Shown here piece by piece: positions 42,657 through 52,907 of a DNA stretch of 64,000 nucleotides. Both the position numbers and the translations under genes were made by a program. Origin of the DNA: Afipia sp. Root123D2 (GTDB taxonomy: Bacteria; Pseudomonadota; Alphaproteobacteria; Rhizobiales; Xanthobacteraceae); contig NZ_LMDP01000004.1 in the NCBI RefSeq assembly GCF_001425835.1, forward strand, positions 345,662 through 409,661. Reading direction: 5' to 3'. Under the pieces are notes generated by a model that saw only the letters and a list, made by a program, of their open reading frames with translations, was not told the origin of the DNA and ran no database searches. Within the stretch, counting starts at the first letter, position 1. Every line of letters begins with the position of its first letter.

Positions 42657-45631
42657 AACTACCCGCGAATGGCGACGCGGACCGATTCACCCTGGCCGCG
42701 CGCTTCGTGACCGGACCGCAATTGTCTGCTCCGGCGGAGGCGCAGGAACGCGTCGCCGGCTGGCTCGCGGACATCGATCCCCCGCAGGCCGAGACCCTCA
42801 GAGCAATCCTGGACCGGTATCCGCACGCGAAAGCGATTTTTGAGGGGATCGCCGAGGCTTCTCCCTATCTGTTCGATTTGCTGCGCTTCGATCCTTCGCG
42901 GGGCGCGCGGCTGCTGTCGTGCGATCCCGACGCTTGCTTGGAAGAATTGATCGCGCGGGCGAGGGCAGGCGTGGCGGCGTCGGACAACGATGCCGACGTC
43001 ATGCAGCATCTCAGGCGCCTGAAATCCGAAGCCGCGCTGCTGATCGCGCTGTGCGATATCGGCGGGGTCTGGCCGGTGATGCGCGTGACGAAGGCGCTGA
43101 CCGACCTCGCGATATCGTCGATCCAGAGTGCGGTTCGCTATCTGCTGACACAGGAAGCCGAGCGTGGCCGGTTCAAGCCACGCGACCCCGAGCGTCCCGA
43201 GGACGGCAGCGGTCTCATCATCGTTGCCATGGGCAAGATGGGCGCGGGCGAGTTGAATTACTCCAGCGACATCGATCTGATCGTGTTTTACGAACGCGAG
43301 CGCCCTGCACTCGGTGAGGATGTCGAGCCGACGCCGTTCTTCGTCAAGATCGCGCAGGGCATGTCACGCCTGTTGTCCCAGCGCACGGGCGACGGCTATG
43401 TGTTTCGGGTCGATCTCCGGCTGCGGCCGGATCCGGCCTCGACACCCGTTGCGATTTCGACCGAAGCCGCATTGAATTATTACGAACGGGAAGGGCGGAC
43501 CTGGGAACGCGCGGCGATGATCAAGGCGCTTCCGTGCGCCGGCGATATCGAAGCCGGTAACGCGCTGCTGGCCGAAATCGCGCCGTTCGTCTGGCGCAAG
43601 CATCTCGATTTTGCGGCGCTTGCCGATGTCCACGACATGAAGCGGCAGATGCAGACGTTTCGCGGGCAGAGCGAAATCTCGGTCGAGGGTCACAACGTCA
43701 AGGTCGGCCGCGGCGGCATCCGCGAAATCGAATTCTTCGCACAGACCCAGCAATTGATTGCTGGCGGGCGGCACCCCGAATTGCGTATTCGACCGACGCT
43801 GGAGACGCTCGCCGTTCTGGCCGAGAACAGCTGGATCACGGCTGAGGCACGCGACCAACTGACCATCGCTTACGAGTTTCTGCGGCGGGTCGAGCATCGC
43901 ATTCAGATGATCGCCGACGAGCAGACTCACAGCCTTCCCGAGCGGGCCGAAGACGTCGAGCGTTTCGCGCGCTTCTTCGGTTACGATAGCCGCGATGCCT
44001 TCGCCGCCGATCTGCTCGCACATCTCAAATGCGTCCAGAACCACTATGAGCGATTGTTCGAGGGCGACCCGGCCGGAACCGAAAAGCTTCCAGACATCGA
44101 TTACAATGCCGGCCCCGACGATCTGCGTTTGCAGGATCATCTGCTCAAGCTCGGGTTCAAGACGCCGAAGATGGTCGCCGAAACCGTGAAGACCTGGATG
44201 ACGGGCGATTATCGCGTCTTCCGGGTGGATGCCACGCGTGAAGCGTTCCAGCAGTTCGTGCCCGACCTGATCCGCGGACTGGCGCGCGCCGAAGAGCCCG
44301 ACGCCGCAGTCAACGCATTCGACCGTTTCCTGCAGGCGCTGACCCGCGGTGGGCGGCTGATCTCGCTGCTCAGCCAGAACAAGGACATCGTTGCGCTGGT
44401 GGCGCTCATTCTGGGCGCCGCGCCCCGCCTCGGCGACATGCTCGCCCGCCATCCCCAAACGATGGATGGCCTGGTCGATCCGCGCTTTTTCGGCGCGATG
44501 CCGGATCAGGGCGAGTTGTCCGCGCGGCTTGCGGCCACGCTCGCCGATGCGGATTCATATGAAGAGTTTCTCGATCGCTTGCGCCTGTTCGGTCAGGAAA
44601 GTCTATTCCTCATCGGTACACGGATTCTTTCCGGTACAGTCTCGGCCCAGCATGCCAGCGTCGCCTTTGCCGACGTGGCTGAAGGCGTCGTGCGCACGGT
44701 GCACGGGCTGGTCAGCGAGCAGTTCGTCGCGCAGCACGGGCACATCAAGGGGCAGGAGACCGCCATCCTTGCTATGGGCAAGCTTGGCAGCCGTGAGATG
44801 ACGGCGTCGTCCGATCTCGATTTGATCCTGATCTACGACTTCGACCACGACAATCCGGACTCCGACGGCGCGCGCTCACTCCATGGCGCGCAATATTTCG
44901 CGCGCTATACCCAGCGGTTGATCAGCGCCTTCACGACGCGGACCAATTACGGCGTGCTGTACGAAGTCGATATGCGGTTGCGACCGTCAGGCCGTGCGGG
45001 ACCGGTCGCAACGCGGATCGATTCCTTTGCCGAGTATCAGGATCATGAAGCCTGGACCTGGGAGCACATGGCGCTGACGCGGGCGCGGGTGATTTCGTCC
45101 TCGCCGGGCTTCAAGGAGAAGATCGAGTATGTCATTCGCGAGGTGCTGACGCGCCGCCGCGACATGACGATCATCGCCAACGATGTTCTGGAGATGCGTC
45201 AGGCGATCGCCGACGAGAAGGGCGACAAAGACATCTGGGATCTGAAATATGCCGCCGGCGGCATGATCGATATCGAGTTTCTGGCGCAGTATCTCCAGTT
45301 GGTCCACGCTGCGGACAAGCCGGACATCCTCAGCGTCAGGACGCTTCAGGTTCTGGACAACGCGGTCAGGCTCGGTGTCCTGCCGTCGTCGGACGCGGAT
45401 GTGTTGCGCCCGGCGGCGCGGCTCTATCACGACCTGACGCAAATCCTGCGGCTCTGCGTCAGCTCCGGGTTCAAGCCGGAAACCGCGGGAGAGGATCTGC
45501 TGCGCGTGATGACGCGAGCCGGCGACGCGCCTGATTTTTCGGCGCTTGAAGCCCAGGTTCGGGAGACACAAGCCGAAGTTCGCGCGATTTTCTTGAGGAA
45601 CCTCGAGGCGCGGCCGCCGGAGCGGGGATGA
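42653..45631 (+). CDS. glnE: Bifunctional glutamine synthetase adenylyltransferase/deadenylase GlnE
   Basis: GlnE adds and removes AMP on glutamine synthetase in answer to nitrogen status through PII. The 992-aa protein has two nucleotidyltransferase domains: the deadenylylating one with GAGELNYSSDIDLIVFYE (about 198-215) and the adenylylating one with GSREMTASSDLDLILIYDF (about 713-731), each followed by a helical regulatory part. Length and order are normal. It overlaps the upstream kinase gene by 4 bp. Its last 161 bp are also covered, antisense, by the PleC-like kinase gene. Confidence 0.96.
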   Translation: MKLPANGDADRFTLAARFVTGPQLSAPAEAQERVAGWLADIDPPQAETLRAILDRYPHAKAIFEGIAEASPYLFDLLRFDPSRGARLLSCDPDACLEELIARARAGVAASDNDADVMQHLRRLKSEAALLIALCDIGGVWPVMRVTKALTDLAISSIQSAVRYLLTQEAERGRFKPRDPERPEDGSGLIIVAMGKMGAGELNYSSDIDLIVFYERERPALGEDVEPTPFFVKIAQGMSRLLSQRTGDGYVFRVDLRLRPDPASTPVAISTEAALNYYEREGRTWERAAMIKALPCAGDIEAGNALLAEIAPFVWRKHLDFAALADVHDMKRQMQTFRGQSEISVEGHNVKVGRGGIREIEFFAQTQQLIAGGRHPELRIRPTLETLAVLAENSWITAEARDQLTIAYEFLRRVEHRIQMIADEQTHSLPERAEDVERFARFFGYDSRDAFAADLLAHLKCVQNHYERLFEGDPAGTEKLPDIDYNAGPDDLRLQDHLLKLGFKTPKMVAETVKTWMTGDYRVFRVDATREAFQQFVPDLIRGLARAEEPDAAVNAFDRFLQALTRGGRLISLLSQNKDIVALVALILGAAPRLGDMLARHPQTMDGLVDPRFFGAMPDQGELSARLAATLADADSYEEFLDRLRLFGQESLFLIGTRILSGTVSAQHASVAFADVAEGVVRTVHGLVSEQFVAQHGHIKGQETAILAMGKLGSREMTASSDLDLILIYDFDHDNPDSDGARSLHGAQYFARYTQRLISAFTTRTNYGVLYEVDMRLRPSGRAGPVATRIDSFAEYQDHEAWTWEHMALTRARVISSSPGFKEKIEYVIREVLTRRRDMTIIANDVLEMRQAIADEKGDKDIWDLKYAAGGMIDIEFLAQYLQLVHAADKPDILSVRTLQVLDNAVRLGVLPSSDADVLRPAARLYHDLTQILRLCVSSGFKPETAGEDLLRVMTRAGDAPDFSALEAQVRETQAEVRAIFLRNLEARPPERG

Positions 45632-47942
45632 TTTCGGCGGCGATTTCGCTGCGGGGGTCGCACGGCAGCGTCACATAGACGACGGTTCCAACGCCGAGTT
45701 TCGAGCGCAACTTCATCGAGCCGTCGTGCAAATGAACCAGCGACTTGGCGATGGCGAGGCCAAGCCCCGAACCGTGATAACTTTTGGTGAGCTGGCTTTC
45801 GACCTGCTCGAATGGACGGCCGAGGCGCGCAAGCGATTGCTGCGCAATGCCAATGCCGGTGTCGGCGATCATCAGCCGTACGGTGTCACCGACCACGCGG
45901 CTGCGGACGATGACGCGGCCGTTGTCCGGGGTGAACTTGACCGCGTTCGACAGCAGATTGACGACGATCTGTTTCATCGCGCGGCGATCGGCGATCACCG
46001 GGACGGCGTCTTCGATGTCGGCCTCTAGGCTGAGGTTCTTGTTCTCGGCGCGGCCGGAGACGACACGCAGCGATTCCGTCAGCGTTTGCGCCAGATCGAG
46101 ACGTTCGAGATCGAACTTCATCCGGCCGGCTTCGATCTTCGACATGTCGAGGATGTCGTTGATGACCTCCAGCAGGTAGTTTCCGCTGGTCAGGATGTCG
46201 TGGCAGTATTCCTGATATTTTTCCGAGCCGAGCGCACCGAACATGCCGCTACCCATCACTTCCGAGAAACCGATGATGGCGTTGAGCGGCGTACGCAGCT
46301 CGTGGCTCATGTTGGCGAGGAACTTGGACTTGGTCTGATTGGCTTCCTCGGCCCGCTGTTTTTCCTCGGCATACTTCTGCGCCAGATCAGCGAGTTCGCT
46401 GGCCTGCCGCTCGAGCGCCGTTTGCGAGCGTTTGAGATCGATGACACTGGCGGTCAGCCGCATGTCGTTTTCGACCAGCTTCTGTTCGTGAAGCTTGATC
46501 TGGGTGATGTCGGTGCCGACGGAGACGTAGCCGCCGTCCTTGGTGCGCCGCTCGCTGATATGGAGCCAGCTCCCGTCGTCAAGCTGAGCCTCGAAGGTGC
46601 GGGTGCCCGGCGCCCGGGAGACGGCTTCGGGCAGCCGCGCACGGACTTCCGGCATCCGCCCGACTTCGATCACCGTCTCATAGGACGTACCCGGCATCAC
46701 TGCTGAATCGGGGAGCTTGTGCAGGCGCTTGAAATGGGAGTTGCACAGCACGAGGCGGTTGTCGGCATCCCACAGCACGAACGCTTCGGGAATGGTCTCG
46801 ATGGCGTCGCGCAGCCGCAGATCGGCTTCGACGGTCTTCTCGGCGAGATTCTTTTGCTCGGTCATGTCGACGGCAATGCCGATCAGGTGGATGCCATCGT
46901 CGCCACTGGTGCCGTGGCTCAATTCGCACCGCACCCGGAGCCAGATCCAGTGACCCTGGGCATGCCGCATCCTGAAGGTCTGGTCGATCTGGGTGATCGT
47001 GCCCGACATGAGTTGTTCGGCGATGTCGAGGAGAGCGATATCTTCCGGATTCACCAGCGCGTTGACTTCGCCAAACGCCAGCAGATCGTTGCGGTTCTCA
47101 AGCCCGAGCAGCGTGAACATCGATTGCGACCAGAAGATCCGGCCCCGCGACAGATCCCAATCCCACAGGCCGCAGCGGCCGCGGTTCAGGGCCGTGTCGA
47201 TCCGGCCGCGTACGGCGTCGTTGATCAGGTCGCCCTCGCGGGCGCGGGTCGATTGCCAATGGAAAGCAAAACCGAGGATCAGCACCACGAAGCCGGTGGT
47301 TGCCGACAGCGTGATCTGCAGTGCGGTATCGGAACGCCATAGCGACTCGGCCTGCTCCTGAACGACCACGATCTGGCCGGGAAGCCACTTCACGGCGCGC
47401 TGGGTTGTCAGCGCCGCATTGCCGTTCGGCAGGGTAAGTTCGATGACGGTATTCTCGGTCGCCTGCGCGGCGACAGCCTGCACGGTGCCGAGCAGATCGA
47501 CGAGAGCCTTGTCGTTGCCGGCCTCGTCAGCTGGCAGGCTCGCCAGAATACGTTGTTCGATGCCGCCGATGATGATGCGGCGGCCGGGGGCGTTGCCCCA
47601 TGCGGGGATCAGTGACGGCAGCAGGTCCTGCAGACGTTCCGCAGTGGCGGCACGATCGTAACGGATGGTGCCGCTGCGGTTGAGGCGCTCGGCGAGAACA
47701 TCCGCCAATGCCGCCAGGTCGCGTTTGACCGAGGCTTGCTTGTGCCGGGTCTGGTCAAGCACCTGGACGAAGGCGCCGATGCAGATCGTGACCAGAAACG
47801 CGATGATGAGAATCGGGACGGCGCGGCGCAACGCAGGCTCGGCAATGAGCAGACGATGATACGCGGGCTTCGCGATCGACTCGGCCAATCCCTTTATCGA
47901 ATCGGATTGGACACACGTGCTCGCTGTGTGCGCACGCGCCAT
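45471..47942 (-). CDS. pleC: PleC-like sensor histidine kinase
   Basis: An 823-aa membrane kinase: two membrane helices (about residues 41-62 and 205-222) enclose a periplasmic domain. A PAS domain (about 245-360, ending AVDMTEQ), a second PAS (about 370-485) and a coiled coil follow, then HisKA with FLANMSHELRTPLNAIIGFS (His near 546) and the PleC-type stretch SGMFGALGSEKYQEYC and EVINDILDMSKIEAGR. The HATPase has LSNAVKFTP, ADTGIGIA and GSGLGLAIAKSLVHLHDG. PleC controls DivK in polar development and cell cycle. The C-terminal 55 residues, past the usual end near VTLP, run antisense into glnE. Confidence 0.82.
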   Translation of the reverse strand: MARAHTASTCVQSDSIKGLAESIAKPAYHRLLIAEPALRRAVPILIIAFLVTICIGAFVQVLDQTRHKQASVKRDLAALADVLAERLNRSGTIRYDRAATAERLQDLLPSLIPAWGNAPGRRIIIGGIEQRILASLPADEAGNDKALVDLLGTVQAVAAQATENTVIELTLPNGNAALTTQRAVKWLPGQIVVVQEQAESLWRSDTALQITLSATTGFVVLILGFAFHWQSTRAREGDLINDAVRGRIDTALNRGRCGLWDWDLSRGRIFWSQSMFTLLGLENRNDLLAFGEVNALVNPEDIALLDIAEQLMSGTITQIDQTFRMRHAQGHWIWLRVRCELSHGTSGDDGIHLIGIAVDMTEQKNLAEKTVEADLRLRDAIETIPEAFVLWDADNRLVLCNSHFKRLHKLPDSAVMPGTSYETVIEVGRMPEVRARLPEAVSRAPGTRTFEAQLDDGSWLHISERRTKDGGYVSVGTDITQIKLHEQKLVENDMRLTASVIDLKRSQTALERQASELADLAQKYAEEKQRAEEANQTKSKFLANMSHELRTPLNAIIGFSEVMGSGMFGALGSEKYQEYCHDILTSGNYLLEVINDILDMSKIEAGRMKFDLERLDLAQTLTESLRVVSGRAENKNLSLEADIEDAVPVIADRRAMKQIVVNLLSNAVKFTPDNGRVIVRSRVVGDTVRLMIADTGIGIAQQSLARLGRPFEQVESQLTKSYHGSGLGLAIAKSLVHLHDGSMKLRSKLGVGTVVYVTLPCDPRSEIAAEIIPAPAAAPRGSSRKSRELRLVSPEPGLQAPKNQARRRLASSRAADPLPRFPA

Positions 47943-48001
47943 GCCTTCGCCCCCTTGGATCGTCTTTCCGCACCCCGTCCAGAAGGATGAGATGCCCTTC
48001 C

Positions 48002-48118
48002 GAATCGAAGGCGATTTGAATCCAGATTCGGCGCCCTGTCGAGAGTCAACGAATCGTTAATGCGAAATAAATGTTGTCCCAAGAAGAATTCTGACTCGAT
48101 CACGCGACAATTTGAGTC
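48002..48118. promoter_or_regulatory. GANTC-rich promoter region of the PleC-like kinase
   Basis: In the 374-bp gap between the divergent pleC-like and SDR genes, seven GANTC sites lie at 48002, 48018, 48025, 48043, 48051, 48093 and 48114, with two more inside the pleC start region (47878, 47899). GANTC is the site of the cell-cycle methyltransferase CcrM. TTAA-TGCGAAA-TAAA at 48057-48071 is one base from the CtrA consensus. No gene is seen in the gap. Confidence 0.55.
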
Positions 48119-48316
48119 CGAAACGCGAACGCGCTGCGTCGTCGCGCTTTGTGGCGATACAAAATATAGAAACGCATCGCGCCGGCGCTGCATCGTCTCT
48201 GCGTCGCGATCCCGGCGGTGCACGCTTCTCGGCCGGCGTCGCTCGCGAGAACACTTGCCGAAGCCTGAAAGCCTACCTAATCAGGAGGCAGGCAAACGCT
48301 GCGGGAGAAAACAAAA

Positions 48317-49120
48317 ATGGATCGGCTGAAGGGAAAGACCGCCATCGTCGTTGGCGCGGGTTCGATCGGGCCGGGCTGGGGCAACGGCAAGGCCACTGCA
48401 GTCACGTTCGCGCGCGAGGGCGCGCAAGTGTTCTGCGTCGACCGCAACGTCAAGGCCGCCGAGGAGACTGCTAAAATCATCGCCGGCGAGGGCGGCAAGG
48501 CGGAAGCTTTCGCGGCCGATGCGGCGAAGGAAAGCGATATTCAGGCGATGGTGGCGGCGTGCCTCAAGGCGTTCGGGCGCATCGATATCCTGGACAACAA
48601 TGTCGGCATCGCCGAGGTCGGCAGCGTCGTCGAGGTGGAGGAAGCCGACTGGGACCGCGTCTTCGCGATCAACCTGAAAAGTGCCTATCTCGCGATGAAG
48701 CACGTCATCCCGGTGATGGTGAAGCAGGGTGGCGGCTCGATCGTGAATATTTCTTCGATTGCATCGATCCGGCATCTCGGCGTGTCCTACATAACCTACG
48801 CAACCACCAAGGCGGCGATGAACCAGATGACGCGCTCCACTGCGGTTCAGTATGCGCCGCAGAACGTCCGGGTGAACGCGGTACTGCCGGGATTGATGAA
48901 GACGCCGATGGTCGAGCATTCGGCCGGGCTGGCGGCGAGCTATGCCAAGGGCGACGTCGAGGCGATGTGGCGGGCGCGTGATGCGCAGGTGCCTATGGGG
49001 CACATGGGCGAGGCGTGGGATGTTGCCAACGCCGCACTGTTCCTGGCGTCGGATGAATCGCGCTACGTGACCGGCATCGAACTGGTGGTCGATGGCGGCA
49101 TCACCCTGAAGGTCAGCTAA
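48317..49120 (+). CDS. Short-chain dehydrogenase/reductase
   Basis: A 267-aa NAD(P)-dependent oxidoreductase of the classical SDR type. The nucleotide-binding loop is extended and glycine-rich (GAGSIGPGWGNGKA, residues 13-26) rather than the plain TGxxxGIG. NNVG (94-97) replaces NNAG. The catalytic residues are Ser147 region, Tyr161 and Lys165 (YATTK). PGLMKTP and the C-terminal GIELVVDGGI are standard. The acidic/aromatic residue after the second strand (CVDRN) suggests NAD+ preference. Substrate unknown. AGGAGGC lies 25-30 bp upstream and GGGAGAA close to the ATG. Confidence 0.9.
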   Translation: MDRLKGKTAIVVGAGSIGPGWGNGKATAVTFAREGAQVFCVDRNVKAAEETAKIIAGEGGKAEAFAADAAKESDIQAMVAACLKAFGRIDILDNNVGIAEVGSVVEVEEADWDRVFAINLKSAYLAMKHVIPVMVKQGGGSIVNISSIASIRHLGVSYITYATTKAAMNQMTRSTAVQYAPQNVRVNAVLPGLMKTPMVEHSAGLAASYAKGDVEAMWRARDAQVPMGHMGEAWDVANAALFLASDESRYVTGIELVVDGGITLKVS

Positions 49121-49128
49121 AACAGTTT

Positions 49129-49162
49129 CGCCGAACTGGATCGCTAGCGTTCCGGTTCGGCG
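49129..49162. terminator. Hairpin between convergent SDR and CDF genes
   Basis: CGCCGAACTGG (49129-49139) and CCGGTTCGGCG (49152-49162) form an 11-bp stem with one G-U pair. It spans the end of the CDF gene and the gap after the SDR stop codon. Without a U tract, terminator function is only likely. Confidence 0.35.
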
Positions 49163-50508
49163 TGGCTGATGACCCGCTTGACGGTGGGATAGGCGCGCCG
49201 CAGGGCGCGCTCGATCTCGTCGACATTGTTGTGGACGTCGATCACCGTCATCGACGGTGTCGCACGGCAATGGAAATTGACGATCTCGCCAGCTTCGGTG
49301 TTACGCACCCGGACGTTATGGATGTCGTGGATCGCGCCATCGCGGGCAGCAAGGTGCGCCAGTTCTTGAGCAATTTCGATGACGCGCCCGGAATCGGCAT
49401 CGGTGCCGTGCGGCAATTCCGGCTCAAGCGGCTCGATGTGGGTGTCGACCTCGACATCGGAGCCGAATTCACTGCGGATCGCGCTCTCCAGTTCTCGCGT
49501 GACTTCATGGGCGTCGACCAACGGCATGTTGGCATCGATCTCAAGGTCGATGCTGACGATCAGTTTGCCGCCGAGGTCATGGACGGTGACATGATGGATC
49601 GCTAGACCGCTGTTGCGGGAGATCACCATGATCCGCTCGCGAACGCTTTCATTGTCGCGGGCGACCGGGATGGCGGTGAATGTCAGGTCGGCATCGCCCA
49701 GCGCCTTGACCGTCGCATTCTGCGCTTTGCGCTTGATCTCGTCGATGCGATCGATTGGATAGGTGCGGGGGACGTGGACGGCAGCATCGATGAAGTGGGT
49801 CGGGCCGACCATGCGGACGCGCAGCCGCTCGATGTCGATCACGCCGTCGACTGACAGGATCGCTCGGTTAGCGATCTCCGCAACGCCTTTAGGGGCTTGA
49901 TCGAGCAGTGTCTCGATGGTCTCGCGGCCAAGGCGCAAACCGAGCAGGGAGATCAACACCGCTACGGCGATGGCCGCCGCGGCATCGCCCCAGTCGTAAC
50001 CGAGCCAGATCAGGATCAGGCCGAAAATGACTGCGCTCGAGCCGAGCACGTCGGATGCAAAGTGCAGCGCATCCGCTGCCAGCGCCTGGCTGTTGGTTTC
50101 GCGGGCAGTACTGTGCAGCACGCGTGCGCGCCAAACGTTGACGAAGATATCGATGATCAGAACAACGAAAGGAATGGCCGACAGGGTGGGCGGTATCGCG
50201 CCTTCCTGCAGCCGGCCGTAAGCCTCCACAACAATGCCGCCGGCAAGGATGTAGAGCAGGGCAATGATGCCGAGCGCCGACAGGCTTTCCAGCTTGCCAT
50301 GGCCGTAATGATGTTCGGCGTCGGCAGGCTTGTCGGCAACCCCGACCACGATCCAGGTAATAACGGTGGCAATCAGATCGACCGTGCTGTGCAGCGCCTC
50401 AGAGATCATCGCCACGCTGCCGATGGCAATGCCGACAGCAAACTTCGCCGCCGCCATGCTGCCGCTGGCGACGATCGAAATGGCAGCAACCTTTCGCTTG
50501 GCACTCAT
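49144..50508 (-). CDS. Cation diffusion facilitator metal exporter with long C-terminal region
   Basis: A 454-aa CDF transporter that moves divalent metal out of the cytoplasm against protons. Six helices lie in residues 8-205. The transport site is read as His40/Asp44 in TM2 (EALHSTVDL) and His150/Asp154 in TM5 (DALHFASDV), the HxxxD pair common to Zn-type members. HHYGHGK follows TM2. The C-terminal cytoplasmic part (about 205-454) is much longer than the usual single regulatory domain and seems to hold two or three ferredoxin-like units, the last rich in His (HIEPLEPELPHG, IHDIHNV). Metal identity is not certain. Confidence 0.9.
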   Translation of the reverse strand: MSAKRKVAAISIVASGSMAAAKFAVGIAIGSVAMISEALHSTVDLIATVITWIVVGVADKPADAEHHYGHGKLESLSALGIIALLYILAGGIVVEAYGRLQEGAIPPTLSAIPFVVLIIDIFVNVWRARVLHSTARETNSQALAADALHFASDVLGSSAVIFGLILIWLGYDWGDAAAAIAVAVLISLLGLRLGRETIETLLDQAPKGVAEIANRAILSVDGVIDIERLRVRMVGPTHFIDAAVHVPRTYPIDRIDEIKRKAQNATVKALGDADLTFTAIPVARDNESVRERIMVISRNSGLAIHHVTVHDLGGKLIVSIDLEIDANMPLVDAHEVTRELESAIRSEFGSDVEVDTHIEPLEPELPHGTDADSGRVIEIAQELAHLAARDGAIHDIHNVRVRNTEAGEIVNFHCRATPSMTVIDVHNNVDEIERALRRAYPTVKRVISHAEPER

Positions 50509-50620
50509 GACGGGTCCCGGTTGACCCGCCTCATGTCACGATCAGGGCGTGGGCGTCAATTGATCCGATACTGTCTGCATTGCGTCTCATTCGCAGCAGG
50601 CGTCTCGCTCCGTGTAGCCG

Positions 50621-51589
50621 TCACAATTTCAGTACAATTTTCCCGAAGTGCTTGTTTGTCGACATGTGGTCGACGGCCTGCGCAATGTCGGCGAATGGAA
50701 ATACCTTGTCGATTGGCAGTTTCAGTTTGCCCGCTTCCAATGCCGGCCAGAGATCGGCCTTGACCTGTGCGAAGATGTCGCGGATTTCCTCGATCGACCG
50801 GGTGCGGAACGTCACGCCGATATAGCTGATGCGGCGAGCGGCATGGAGATCGAAGTCGAAGTCGGCGTGGGTGCCGCCGAGGCGGCCGACATTGACGATG
50901 CGACCGAGCACCTTGGTCGCCGCGAGGTTCTGGTTGACGAGCTTGCCCGAGACCTGATCGATGATCAGGTCGACGCCCTTGCCGCCGGTTGCTTTCAGAA
51001 TTTCGTCGACCCATTTTGGATCGCTGGAGTCGATCGCGAGATCGGCGCCGCATTCCTTCAACCGGGCGCGGCGGGCTGCATCGGTCGATGAACCCGCGAC
51101 AAGTTTCGCGCCTTTGAGCTTCGCGATCTGCATCGCCATCAGGCCGACGCCGGCGCTGGCGCCTTGCACCAGCACGCTCTGTCCGGGGTGAAGGCCACCG
51201 ATGGTGACCACCGCGTTGTGCATCGTGGTCAGCGCCAGAGTGAGCGTCGCCGCGGTCTCGTAACCCATCGATGCCGGGATCGGAAACACGCGGCCACAAT
51301 CGGTCACCGCGTATTCGGCATAAGCGCCGCCGCCCGAACCCATCACCCGGTCTCCGATCTTCAAGCCCTTGGCATCCGGTCCGAGCGCCGCGATCTCCCC
51401 CGCAAACTCCATTCCGAGCACGGTGCCGGCACCACCCGCCGCGCCATGCACGTGTCCTTTGATCATGCCGAGGTCGGCGCGATTCATGCCGCAGGTGTGA
51501 ACCTTGACCAGTACCTGCGAGCCCCTTGGCTCGGGCTTCGCAATGTCGGTGATGGCTGCGCCGCTGGCGCCGTAGACATAGGCTTTCAT
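50621..51589 (-). CDS. MDR-type quinone oxidoreductase/zinc-independent alcohol dehydrogenase
   Basis: A 322-aa NADPH-dependent reductase of the quinone oxidoreductase branch of the MDR superfamily. GMNRADLGMIKG (about residues 33-44), GMEFAGEIAALG (about 59-70) and the nucleotide-binding VQGASAGVGLMAMQIAK (about 141-157) are typical. No structural zinc Cys cluster is present. Substrate unknown. It reads with the following nitronate-monooxygenase-like gene on the same strand (33 bp apart), so the two probably form one operon. Confidence 0.88.
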   Translation of the reverse strand: MKAYVYGASGAAITDIAKPEPRGSQVLVKVHTCGMNRADLGMIKGHVHGAAGGAGTVLGMEFAGEIAALGPDAKGLKIGDRVMGSGGGAYAEYAVTDCGRVFPIPASMGYETAATLTLALTTMHNAVVTIGGLHPGQSVLVQGASAGVGLMAMQIAKLKGAKLVAGSSTDAARRARLKECGADLAIDSSDPKWVDEILKATGGKGVDLIIDQVSGKLVNQNLAATKVLGRIVNVGRLGGTHADFDFDLHAARRISYIGVTFRTRSIEEIRDIFAQVKADLWPALEAGKLKLPIDKVFPFADIAQAVDHMSTNKHFGKIVLKL

Positions 51590-51622
51590 TGGACGTTTCT
51601 CTTTGAGTGATGTTCTTGAAAT

Positions 51623-52648
<1,026 letters not shown>

Positions 52649-52763
52649 TCATGGCCGGGTTGTGCTGCCCGACCTTGGCGCCACCTAAGAAGATTGTCGG
52701 CCGGGAGTAAATCGCCGTAGGCGAGTGATGCCTATGACGAGGGCGGGGCAGCGCAAAAAGGCC

Positions 52764-52791
52764 GATTTGAGCCGTTGCGGCAGCTCAAATC
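52764..52791. promoter_or_regulatory. 9-bp inverted repeat upstream of the CoA-ligase operon
   Basis: GATTTGAGC and GCTCAAATC are perfect arms around a 10-bp spacer, just upstream of the operator at 52795. It could be a second regulator site or a 5' hairpin. The gap 52616-52907 between the divergent flavoprotein and ligase genes shows nothing else except this and the operator. Confidence 0.5.
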
Positions 52792-52794
52792 TTC

Positions 52795-52812
52795 TGGTAT
52801 TTAGTATACCAA
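52795..52812 (+). promoter_or_regulatory. Palindromic operator, copy 1 (ligase operon)
   Basis: TGGTATTTAGTATACCAA, with perfect arms TGGTAT and ATACCA, about 96 bp upstream of the ligase beta-subunit gene. A variant copy (15 of 18 bases) lies upstream of gcl at 55948-55965. The GTATAC-type core resembles GntR/FCD-family operators; the GntR gene of this locus at 62975-63703 is the likeliest owner. Confidence 0.6.
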
Positions 52813-52907
52813 GTCGTTTGTATCTCCGAACCCGAGCGCCCGAACGGGCTCAGTGTCGCCAGAACACGCGGTTTCGGCCCAATAGAGCGTCGACCGGGAG
52901 GTGCCAG

